Notes under the pieces: generated by a model | Databases searched by the model: none | The model's input: the letters and a program-made list of their open reading frames with translations, nothing else | Told to the model about the DNA's origin: nothing | Assembly: GCA_964020085.1 (NCBI GenBank) | Contig: OZ026605.1 | Coordinates: forward strand, 7,979,520-8,043,519 | Length of the DNA: 64,000 nucleotides | Source of the DNA: Micromussa lordhowensis | Taxonomy: Eukaryota > Cnidaria > Anthozoa > Scleractinia > Lobophylliidae | Direction: 5' to 3' | Shown here: piece after piece, positions 16,501-27,200 of the stretch | Layout: every line of letters starts with the position of its first letter | Position numbering within the stretch: position 1 is the first letter of the stretch | Position numbers and translations under genes: made by a program

Positions 16501-17708
16501 TTTCAAATGGATTCCCTCTGAAGATTTTGAGGATCCTGAAGATTTCATCTTAGAAAATTACACAAATGATACTAGAAAAGGTGTCATTTGTGAGGTAGAT
16601 TTAGAATATCCGGAAGAGCTACACGATTTGCATAATGATTATCCATTAGCACCAGAAAAGATTTTAATCACTGATGATATGTTGTCAAAGTATTGCAAAG
16701 ATTTAAAAGATTCAGAAAATATTAGCAGTGGTAGAGTTCACAAGTTGGTTCCTAATCTAAGGAATAAAGAAAAATATGTATTACATTACAGAAATTTGCA
16801 GCTTTATTTATCTCTTGGTATGAAGTTAAAGAAGATTCATAGAGTATTGGAATTTACTCAGCGACCTTGGATGAAACGATACATTGATTTTAACACTGAA
16901 AAGAGAACAATGGCTAAGAATAGTTTTGAAAAGGACTTTTTTAAGCTGATGAATAACTCTGTGTTTGGTAAAACTATGGAAAACCTGAGAAAAAGATCTA
17001 ATATTAAATTAGAAACAGATCCTAAACATTTATTGAAATTGACTAGAGAACCAAATTACGTTTCTAGTAAAATTTTTGATGAAAATTTAGTAGGAGTACA
17101 AATGAAAAAGACCTGTTTATTCTTAAATAAACCATCTTATGTTGGTTTCTCTATTTTGGAGATGAGTAAAACATTAATGTATGAGTTCCATTACAACTAT
17201 ATCAGAAAAAAATACCCTGATGCAAAGTTACTTTTTACTGATACTGACTCTTTATTTTACCATATACATATATAGTGACTTCTATAAGGACAAGGACCTA
17301 TTTGACAATAGTGATTATCCCAAATCTTCAGAGTTCCATTTTGCAGAAAATAAAAAAGTAATTGGTAAATTCAAAGATGAAACAGCTGGTGATACTATTA
17401 CAGAATTTGTTGGTCTAAAAAGTAAAATGTATAGTTACAAGACTGAAAACAAGGAAAACAAAACTGCTAAAGGTGTACGAAAGAATGTTATCAAGAGTGA
17501 ATTATCTCTCTCTGATTATCGTGATACCTTACAAAAATGTAATACTATGAGGCATAAGATGCGAACTATCCGGTCAGAGTATCATCAGATATCTAGTTAC
17601 CAAATTAATAAAGTATCATTATCACCTTTTGATGATAAAAGATATATTTTAGATGATGGTATCAGTAGTTACGCATATGGGAATCATAAAATAAATAATA
17701 ATTTATAA
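13570..17708 (+). pseudogene. polB: Protein-primed family B DNA polymerase, broken by two frameshifts
   Basis: The replicative polymerase of the element is spread over three frames. Piece 1 (13570-15492) has an N-terminal zinc finger (Cys29, Cys32, His44, His50), a Pro-rich linker and the ExoI motif DFE (Asp535). Piece 2 is open from about 15485 to 17275 with an HCHITG...HRDCN knuckle, ExoII (NLKGYD), ExoIII (YLRTD), PolA (DANNLYG), the NNSVFGKTMEN motif and PolC (DTDS). Piece 3 (about 17265-17708) is the thumb, with GKFKDE. The first break maps to a T6 run at 15485-15490, the second to the TATACATATATA stretch at 17262-17274, only about ten codons after DTDS. No key residue is lost, so the breaks look recent. 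The start abuts ATTATATATAG. Protein priming is known for this family, not read from the sequence. Confidence 0.9.
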
Positions 17709-17713
17709 TATAT

Positions 17714-17881
17714 ATGCCAATTCCGAATTTTAAAAAATTCTTGACTGAAGACCCACTCCATGATACTGATAGTAGCGATAGTGATTATGATCCTAATTCA
17801 GATGAGGAATCGACGAGCAGTGAGGAATCAACGAGCAGTGAGAGTGAAGATTACTCTACTTTAAAGAATAAAGTATATTAA
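17714..17881 (+). CDS. Small acidic Ser/Glu-rich protein, 55 aa
   Basis: A short frame starts five bases after the polymerase stop with AATATAT abutting its ATG. It encodes a hydrophobic leader (MPIPNFKKFL) and then a Ser/Asp/Glu-rich tail with repeated STSSE units. Its last 19 codons and stop lie in the first copy of a 67-bp tandem duplication, so the tail has probably been reshaped. No family is recognised; phosphorylatable acidic tails are common in viral regulatory proteins, but that is only an analogy. Confidence 0.45.
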   Translation: MPIPNFKKFLTEDPLHDTDSSDSDYDPNSDEESTSSEESTSSESEDYSTLKNKVY

Positions 17882-17959
17882 TTATTATGATGAATCAACG
17901 AGCAGTGAGAGTGAAGATTACTCTACTTTAAAGAATAAAGTATATTAATTATTATGATG
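17826..17959. repeat. Tandem duplication, 2 x 67 bp
   Basis: Two adjacent identical 67-base copies (17826-17892 and 17893-17959) cover the end of the acidic ORF, its stop, and the start codon region of the VLTF3-like gene. Identity of the copies shows a recent event. The first copy now ends one gene and the second provides the ATGATG of the next. A shorter imperfect repeat (GACGAGCAGTGAG) precedes it. Confidence 0.9.
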
Positions 17960-18945
17960 AATAAAGAGACCATTGGCAATCTACATCGTAAAAAACTTTC
18001 AGAAATTGTTCTCAAAGAAAAAAAAATACCAGATTTAAAAAAAAAAATTCTAAATTTATCCATCAAAAAAGATTATTCTAGAATTGATCAAATTGAACAA
18101 ATAAGGTTAGAAAATGAAATAAATGATATCAAAAATCTTCGTACTAGTTATTTATTAAAGAATGCTATTTTACTTTTTTTACATACAGAAAATAGAGCAA
18201 AAAATATAAACAAAAATTTTGTTTATGGTGTTGATAATTCTTATTATAAAAAGTATAAATATAATATCTTCCCTGATGAACTACAATACAGTGAAAATAA
18301 TATAAATGAAGATAACTATTGTTATACATGTGAAAAATTTCGAGTATTGAACAGCGATGAAGGGATAAGTACTTGTCTAAGTTGTGGAATAAGCATTAAT
18401 GTCTCAACAAATCCAGAAAAATCATCTATAAAACCCGCAGATATGATCATTTTTGTGACTGTTTAGCCAATATCCAAGGCAAAGAAAGTTTTAAAGTCTC
18501 AGAAGATGTTATTAATAATATTTTCAAAGAAATCATTCGTGAAAGGATGGAAAATTCTTTGGAAAAGTTAACTGAAGCAGATATTAAAAGATATCTTAAA
18601 AAACATCGTAAATTAAATTATTATAATCATACCACCCAAATATTGTATAGAATAACAAAAATACCTCCATTACAAATGACTTCTATAATGGAAGAAAAAA
18701 TGAAAATGAGGTTTTTACAAATTCAGGAGCCATTTGAATTATTTAAAGGTAAAAATAGAAGAAATTTCTTTTCCTATTCATATATCATCTATAAATTTTG
18801 CCAAATACTTGGATATAATGAATTTTTACCAAAGCTAAAATTGTATAAAGATCGTTTAAAACTCTATGAACATGATAAAATTTGGAAAAAAATCTGTGAA
18901 CATCTAGGTGGTGAGAACGCTGGTTGGAAATTTATCATGTCTTAA
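17954..18945 (+). pseudogene. Poxvirus VLTF3-like late transcription factor, one frameshift
   Basis: Two frames together give the layout of the VLTF3 family (late transcription factor of poxviruses and other NCLDVs). Piece 1 (17954-18466) has a charged coiled-coil region and then the zinc ribbon CYTCEKFRVLNSDEG...CLSCG. Piece 2 is open from about 18436 to 18945, with YDHFCD early, then RKLNYYNHTTQILYRI, PPLQMT, IQEPFE, YSYIIYKFC and a final IWKKICEHLG block, all family hallmarks. The break maps to 18425-18441, with the reading frame changing around AAACCCGCAG. Known VLTF3 proteins activate late viral promoters with a viral or host RNA polymerase. It is the last gene before the terminal region. 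The ATG lies in the duplicated 67-bp unit (TTATTATGATG). The family call is from memory of the motifs and is strong. Confidence 0.8.
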
Positions 18946-19160
18946 AAATCAGCATCGTGAGAACAATCTAAATTTTACTATATCCTACGCATCCTACGCA
19001 TTTTAGGCATTTTTGAGCGTAAAATAGTATGTCTAATTTTTACGATTTCTACGCTACTTACGCTACCTACTCATAACTACGCTGTTTTAGTGTAGTATAT
19101 CATATATTTTAGACTCATATTTTACACATCTTACGCTGAGATGCGTAGGTGCGCCGATGA
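18946..19160. repeat. Right terminal region of the element with TACGC repeats
   Basis: No gene is present. The pentamer TACGC occurs six times on the plus strand (18986, 18995, 19050, 19059, 19078, 19132) and twice inverted (19018, 19143). CCTACGCATC at 18984-18993 is repeated inverted at 19140-19149, so the block can fold back on itself. Composition changes to host-like DNA just after it. This is probably the right terminal inverted repeat or subterminal region, but the left end is not in the window, so neither the exact end nor the target duplication can be fixed. Confidence 0.55.
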
Positions 19161-19640
19161 TCCCAATTACTACACTACTAACATTCAATCCATTTTACAG
19201 TCTGCTACACTCGTGCTAACAGCTTATCATTCTCATACAATAAGCAATCAAGTAAAATCACAAAGCGCGGCAACCCATAACACAGGAAAGAATTGTACGT
19301 CATGCTCAAATGACAACTGCTGGCCCTGTCCCTTCTACAGTCACTAGCACAAGAGTTTAGTGAGTTAGGTTAATTTTTGGAGAAATATAATACATGCATG
19401 TTAAGTAAACTTTTGATTCGTAATCGGTAATAAAACGTGCGTTATGGTTGCTGTTTCTGTTGTTGTTGTTATTATTATTGTTGTTGTTTTTGCTGTTGAC
19501 TTCCCTTGTAACACCACGAAAAAGTTATATTAATTACATTGTTGAACGGAAAGTATAAACCACTATTAAATTCATTTCAAGCACAGGCAGCAGGGCAGAC
19601 CTACAGGTAAATTCAAAACTTTATTCTTGCGTGATAATTT
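19161..19640. other. Host DNA beside the element, no gene seen
   Basis: I see no exon or known repeat apart from a GTT-rich microsatellite at about 19457-19497. The minus strand was read for the missing end of the kinase gene and nothing kinase-like was found. Confidence 0.5.
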
Positions 19641-20135
19641 GGTTTTATCAACTGAGTTGGTAATCTGAATTGGCCACCGTAAGGAGATTCGAAAGCTGAC
19701 GTTTTGAGTGTTAACCCTTCGTCGGAGTTACTCGAGGAATTGTGGGTTGTGTGTGGTTTATATACAGAAAGATGGAGCTACGCTATTGGTTGGTGCATGG
19801 TAACGTGAAAAACAACAGGATAAATTAGTTGAATGAAAAGCGTTCGTTGACACCGTGAGGATTGAGAGTGACGGTTTGAAAAATAAGTTTTTGTTCTAGA
19901 GTTTTGCGGCTTTCCGTGCTACTTTGATGTAGGGAAAGGCCGCAGACTGTCATATGTTGCTTAGGATGATTGACGAGATTAAAGTGTCTCGCGACCGGTT
20001 TAGATGCGTTTTTGTCATCTTTCTCTACGTCACGAAGGTGTTCTCGCAATCGGTCGCCTAGTCGTCTCCCTGTTTCGCCGATGTAAAACTTTTACAAAGA
20101 GTGCAAGTTATGCAGTAGATGGCTTTGGCATAGCC
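19640..20135 (-). mobile_element. Penelope-like retroelement 3' fragment with GIY-YIG endonuclease
   Basis: On the minus strand the fragment encodes FYIGETGRRLGDRLREHL, the GIY-YIG endonuclease signature, followed by RHFNLVNH and a C-terminal part ending in NPHGVNERFSFN, as in the C-termini of Penelope-like elements. Downstream (lower coordinates) is a GCTGACGTTTTGAGTGTTAACCC-like tail that I associate with these elements in anthozoans. The reverse transcriptase is absent. A gap or frame change lies where GTAAAAG precedes TTTTACATC near 20085. It is a dead fragment inside or behind the receptor kinase gene. Confidence 0.75.
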
Positions 20136-20326
20136 TTTAATGGCTTCACTTAATCGTAAATTGTAGAAAAGGTTAAATATTAGAATTTGGTTTCTATTAA
20201 TGTTAATGCTATCTGATTGTCATGATAGTGCCCTTTTTTAAGCTATAGTAGATCTTTATTTTGATCAGACTACCGATCGGCAAAACGTGCTCGAATTCCA
20301 CATGGTAACGTTTTCAAATTACTTAC

Positions 20327-20426
20327 AGCTCATCAGAACAATGTGGTGGTTTCTGCAATCGGGCACCATCTTGCAGCAGGTCATGAAGTTCCACCACGCC
20401 TTTCACTCCTTTGTACGGCAGCTCAC
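20327..20426 (-). CDS. RTK exon: kinase subdomain X
   Basis: This 100-nt exon has acceptor ATAG and donor GTAAGT. It encodes [18 protein letters not shown] and continues to HCSDEL. It enters in phase 1 and leaves in phase 2. It is the last kinase exon I can find; the family's final CW...RP motif should be in the next one. Confidence 0.8.
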
Positions 20427-22490
20427 CTATTGATCAGGCGCCAAAATTAACCCAAGAAACATTTTTTGATAGATAAGTATATATATATTTTATTTTTGCC
20501 GCAGCTCATTAATTGTGATCCACTCTACGATGGATGTGAGGTACCCCACCATGCTTATCGATTGCTTTTGCAATTTAAGACTTGTACTGTAAAGATTTTC
20601 TGTACGTGTACTTACCGAGGGTAACTATCTCCCAAAGAACCACTCCATAGGACCACCTGCCAGGACGTGAAATAAAATGAAATATTCAAAAAGTGTATGT
20701 GATCGAATTCAAAATGTATATGTGTATTCAAAATGTTTTTTTTTTTCTTTTTTTTTTACATATCTTGTGAAGTTACTTTATAACGTTTTCATATAAAGCG
20801 CACTCTGATTGACTGAGACAACGTGCTTTACCAGAGAAAAGTTGCACGGGTTGATGACGGTAAGCTGGCTTTCAATTTTTGCTTCGGAACTGTGACACAT
20901 TTGACCCAAATTAAACGTTCCCTGTGACAAACGCCATGGAAATGAGCTATTTGTCTGCAATCAGACATGGCTGCACGGACACCATTGTTATAACGACAGT
21001 ACTGTTAAAACGGTAATAAAACAACAATTTTTGCTGTATTTTCGCTGACACAACGGTACTCACGTAGCAGAATAAACAAATTCTCAACCAAGCAAATGTT
21101 TCGATAAAAGAGATCATATTTGTTACGAAAGCAGAAATTATACTAAACACTAAAAAGAGAAAACACCAGTTGAGCCGCCTCTGACGAGAAGCTTTATTTT
21201 TGTAAAAACACTGGCATGCAGTGTAGTAACGCTCGTTTGCTAAATACCGATCATCTCAGTGAACCTGAACAATTTCGTGTCAACACTCACCCGACGATTG
21301 ACCGGTTGAAAGCTCTCTCTAATATTCTCTCCTGTACTCGGAGTAGAACCAGTTTGGGAACAGTTTAGTCTTTCTAACTTTGACTCTAGTTCAGGCAATC
21401 TTGCAAGCCGTAAATAGCTGTTCGAAGTTGTAGGTCCTTTCAAATACAAATCAACATTTTCACCCGCAAGCTATGAGCTCCTTCTCTCGTAATTTCCATT
21501 CGAAAAGTGCATATTTTCATGAGCTTCAATGCGACCCGATTCCTCAGGACTTGAGACCTTTAGGTGCTTAAAAAGTAAACTAAAAAGTAAACACTGAAGT
21601 GATCGATCTCCTCTCGAAAGCGACTAGAAAGAAAGTTAGAAAGTTTGGCTGAAGTCCAGTTTGTGATTGACAGCTGTTAGCCAATAAAATTATTTGGCCA
21701 ATTCAGCTAACAGGGATTGTGATTGGCTTATTTTAGCGCGCTTTATCAGAGAACAGATGCACGCTGACGCCACTTTTTCTGAGGCCTCCTTTTTCTGGTT
21801 TGTTTTAAACAGATTCTTTATTCATAAGAAATATAAATAAGCCTTGGCTACGCTCTGTTCTGTTGTAAAGCTGTTCTTGTGTACTCTGCGCTTCCTGCGT
21901 GCTTTACAACAGAACAGAGTACAATCGAGGCTACTTTGTTTGTTAAGTAGATTGCACAACCCCATTTAGTCGACCCATTCATTTTCACTAACCACTTAAG
22001 AGTTTCCCCTAGCTACAAGGTGAGGGTAAGTAGGAACCAATAGTAGACAATGAACCAATAAATGAGACTCGCCGAACGTTTGTCAGAGAAACGAACAAAG
22101 TAACCTTCAGTTTTCCATAGATAAAAAACCAGGGGATTAATCCTTTTTCCCATATGGTTTCAAATAGGACAATAGCACCTCTTCCATGCGTTGCTGATAG
22201 TGACAAAGCTGTACTTACATGTACTGTTAAACTGCAAATCGCCTAGATTCTTCTTATTCTCGAGTGAATCTAATATCAAGGGTCTATTAAAAATTATTAA
22301 AAACTGGATCATTGAATAATGCAATTCGAGAGTTTTCATTGGCTTAGCCATCATGGTATATGAGCCATGAGCCATGGTATATGAGCCATTATACCATATA
22401 CAAAGATGGCGAGCGTATGCGTGATTTTTTGGGACTTTTTGTTTTTATTGTAGCCTAGTTTTCTACTTTTGGGAGGCGTTTTTAATAAAA

Positions 22491-22527
<37 letters not shown>

Positions 22528-22567
22528 TATAGCCAACTCGGCGCTACGCGCCTAGTTGGCTATATAT

Positions 22568-22602
<35 letters not shown>

Positions 22603-24202
22603 TTAATTACCCCATGATTTAAGACAACTTACACATCTCCCTTGATTGTGCTAGTTCCTCTTAGAGCCTCCATTGACATCCAGAGCCATGGAACTCGTCC
22701 CTAATTTAAAAATAAAAATGCCCAGCAAAATCTAGGTTAGAGAAGGTGATGTGCTGGTTGGTATGTTTCCACACCAATTCGTGCGGGGAATATTTTGTTT
22801 TAAGTGGCTTACAACTACGTGACAAAACTACGAACACAGTAATTCAAGAGAGAATGACCTAAGAGAACAAATCCCAGCGTCCCATGATATTATTTATTTA
22901 TTTTAAATTTTTAGCCTCGGTCCAAGGATTACGCAGCCATCTCGTCGCGTCACTTAATTCTGAAATTGAAAATCCAACAGGTAAAAAGAAAAAAAATCGG
23001 TTTGTTCTGAATTACTGCATTTCAGAATGACTCTTTGCAAATCATTTTCTAAGCACTGTGCAAGATATATCTTCTTGTTGTGTACTTCTAAAGAAATGTC
23101 TGTATACGAGCCAAGGGCCCGTCAGACCGGAGCTTATCCCGGTTTCTGAAGCATGAAGCGACTAGGAGTACTACTATCCCTTCCCCCTGGGGGGATGGGA
23201 TGCTAGGCCATCGCAGGGTTACCCCCAGCATTATAGGTCGCTGGTACTCAATTAAACATCTGGGTGGAGAAAGGCACTGTGAGAGTAAAGTGTCTGGCCT
23301 ACGCACACAACACAATGTCCCCGGCCAGGGCTTGAACCCGGACCGCTCGATCCGGAGTCCAGCACACTAACAATGAGGCCGCCCCCCTAAAATATTTTCG
23401 CAGGGTGGGGGTGGTCTCTTTTTCTCCCTTTCTTCATTTTACTCGCCATGACTCTGATCTCCACCCCTCGTTCCTCCTCGAAGCCCGCGAAGAGCCTGAG
23501 CGTAGTGCTTGGGCTGGGTAATGTTTGCTTCAAGTTTACACAAGGCTACGCACTAATGTGAGAATTGAATAAATAGCTTTTGGGATGTGTCGATGCCTAT
23601 TTTATGTCCCACCACGTTCATATCGTGTAAATGAATGGCATTGGTCTAGTCTATGGCTTTGATCTAGTCTCTTGGTAGTGGCCCAGTCCAGAAAACTATG
23701 ATCTGGACAATAGCCTCTTGCCACAATAGAGATGTAGCTGGTACATACCACGCTTGTTTTGATATATTGTCCATCCTTTGATATGTCACGCGCCATTCCC
23801 AAATCGGCCACCTTGGCAACCAGTCCATTCCCCACCAAAACATTTCGGCAAGCTAAGTCTCGATGAATGCACTTGTGCCCAAAGGAGCAAAAACAACAAT
23901 ATACCATATTTATTTAATTGGAAGCAAATTTTAAATTGCTTGATGCAAGCCTTTAAAAGAAGAACATGCAATCACAATGATACAGAAAATGCGCGTTTAT
24001 ATTGTTTGTTTACTTGCTTTTTTTAATGTGTTTAATCGTTGTTGTTGCCGTTGTAGTCGTTATTTGGGCGGAATTTTATGACTTTAACCTCCTCATGGAA
24101 TATTTCCAAAGGGTAAGATTGTCCAAGTTTATATATTTACAATTGTTTGTTAATTTTTCTAGTGTGGGCTGAGCAGCCAGTATGAGTATCGGATGTCAGC
24201 AT

Positions 24203-24250
<48 letters not shown>

Positions 24251-27200
24251 TTTATAATAATAATAATAATAATAACTTTATTTAAGTGTCGTATGTGTTT
24301 AGCACTGATGTGCTAATTGGGGGCACTATAAATAAACAAACAAATATTTTAAATAGAACATAAATTGTTAAGAATCCCAACTGGTTGGAGGCTGACCAGT
24401 TGGCTATGTACACAACGCGGTCGAGGAATTGAACTCGGGACTACCGAGAACAAATCCAGATAGTGGTAGGGTGAAGGGTTTGAACCAGGGACCTCTAGAT
24501 TTCAAATCCAGCGCCCTAAACCACTCGGCCACGCCACCTCTACTCCACTTATAAAGCGCATCGTAACTCGGTTCATTATGCATGATCTTACTTACAAAAT
24601 ATTTCGGCAAGCTAAATCTCGATGAATGCACTTGTGCCCAAAGGAGCAAAAACAACAATATAGAGCTCCCATAAAGTACTCCCAGTACTTTATGGGAGTT
24701 CTGCTTTTAGGCTTGGCTTATTCTATATGTTATTAACCATAATACCTGTTTATTTTCCAAATGCCTCATGCCACTGGCAATATCCGAAGCAATCTTTAGC
24801 AGTTCCCTCTCCGTCAGTCTTGACCATATATTCGTGTAAGGTGGATCGTCATTCTGATTCTGAACGCGGCTACTCCGGAGCAATTTATCAAGACTTCCAC
24901 CAGGAACAAACTCAATTATGACGTACAGGGGATCTAAAAAATAAAAGCTACATAATCTGAATATTAATCTTGATTCTGGAGTATACATTTACTAACGTGT
25001 TTCTCCATAATGCAATGTTACTAGACTGTAAACGTAGCCAAGCAGATGTGAACGGTGTCTAGCGATGTTTATTTACGGTTGTATAAACAACATTTTAAAA
25101 TGAATACCCAGTTTGCTGAGCCACTCTACCTTCAAAGGTACATGCTCCCACCAAGCTCACTATGTTAGGATGGCGGCCGACGTGGATAAGTGTCTCTAGC
25201 TCTCTGATTAATGCAAGTCGCTGCTCTTGGTCCATGTTATCTATTAGCATCAAAACAAGCAAGCACAGTTACAAACAATGAATGAATGTTTGTTGGGGGA
25301 AAAAAGCTTGACATCCTTCCTAGCTATGAATCAGAGTTTGAATATGTTCCATTTCTTTGTGAACCACAGACGCAGCTCGCGGGTTGAATTTCTTCCTTTT
25401 TAAGGTGGCTATATGGCTAAGGCCAGAAAATAGGCTTTTATTTTATAAACAATATATTGCGTTAACCTGAGACGGTACAAACCTTTAAGCCTTTTAACCG
25501 CAACTGGCAGTTCATTCCCATCAGTCCTTAAATATACTCCTTTATTTACAATTCCAAATTCTCCTCCACCAAGTTTCTCATTCGATACTGTCAGCCTCTT
25601 TCGAGAAATTTCCCAATTTCTGTCAACTGCCATGTCTTGTAAGTAAGTCTCGTTATCAATGACTTCATTTTCGTTCATGACACAGCAAGAGCCATCTTCA
25701 GCACTGTCACCTTCAGTGGGTCGGCTGTTTCTCAACTGTTTTATTGTATCCTTGTCATTCTCAATTTGAAGCTGGGTAGAATCTTGTTTGGACTTCATCA
25801 GCTGTTTTCAAAACGTGCTAAAAATTATACATCTTGAAGGTAACTCACAAGAACTCAAGAGTTTATAGGAAGAATTTGAGATTTGGAAGATACAAAGAGT
25901 GCAGTTCCAGTGCTTTCTTAAACGATCTACCAGTGTGAAATTCTAAACCAGCAGTGTGACATTCTAAACCAGCAATCTGATTGGTTAAGCGATTCGTACT
26001 ATGACGTTATATTCACCACGCTACGCGGTGAATATAACATTTTCGTGGCCTGGCTACTAAGCACGCCAGCCTTGCCATCTCGGCAAGTAAATATAGCGGA
26101 AAGTTGGTGAATGAATTTTTCACCTATTTAGAAGACATCACTCTAAGTCCAGGATATTTGAAAGGATGGAGAATATTCTTAAGTGACTGCTGTCATCTCT
26201 GCACCGAAAATCCTTCCAAGAATTCGTGTTCAAGGCAGTTAAGAATCGTAAACACAGTGGTTACGTTGATTGCCAGCGGGTCAGATCGATTGACCGAAAT
26301 CTGTTTTTCTCCAAACTCAAGCTAATCATTTTGAGTTATGACAATTGTGGATGAAGTCAGCAGCGATAAAACAAAGGTACCGGATGAATTTATTTTTCGT
26401 AGTGTTTTGCTTGATTGTTTTACTGCTGAACTCGACGAGTAAACTGATTCACAATTGATGTAAGCTTACATGTAAAGCCTCTTATTAAAGCTATACGGCT
26501 GCATACGTGTGTACAAACGAACAATTGGGTCGCTGTTTTTATGTTTGAGTCTGTTATTCTCTGTTATTCAGCTCTGAAATTATACTAAAACAATTATTCG
26601 CCTCAGGCTCGGTGAATATTGGCGAATAATTGTTAATTATTAACTAAGCAGTGAGGAGGTCTGTATGGGAGAATCTTGGCTGAGGTCGTGAATACAGACC
26701 GCACGCAGCGACCGGGTCTGTACACACCACCGAGGTCAAGAGTCTCCCATACAGACCGGGTAAGCTCAGTTAATAAGATACTTATTATATGGCAAACAAG
26801 AACAATTAAATTTTTGCTGCCAAAGTTTGCTCGTCCTCTTCCCTTTTTTTTTCTCATCAGACTTTTTGACACTTCCTTTAATAAATACTGTTTAAAGAAA
26901 ATAGTCAATTATTTTGCATTTTAGTTTGCAACTTTTTCACTGCAAAACATTGCCAATCTAGATGGGAAAATCTAGACCGCTTTCAATATCGATTTCAGCC
27001 AATCAAAATTCGTGAATTTGGTAGTTCACAGTCCTTGTGAGACAGAGCCACAGAATAAAAAATAATTCAGTATACTTGCAAACAAATACAAGATATTACC
27101 TTTTTATTGATGTTGTACGCAATTCTCTTCCCCCTCTTGTGCTTAAGAACAACCAGAACAATAAAAACAATAAAAACAACCACACCAATGGCTATGAACG

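Noticed and set aside
24478..24545. Functional tRNA-Ser gene
   Set aside because: A and B boxes are present but the acceptor stem does not close and a SINE body follows.
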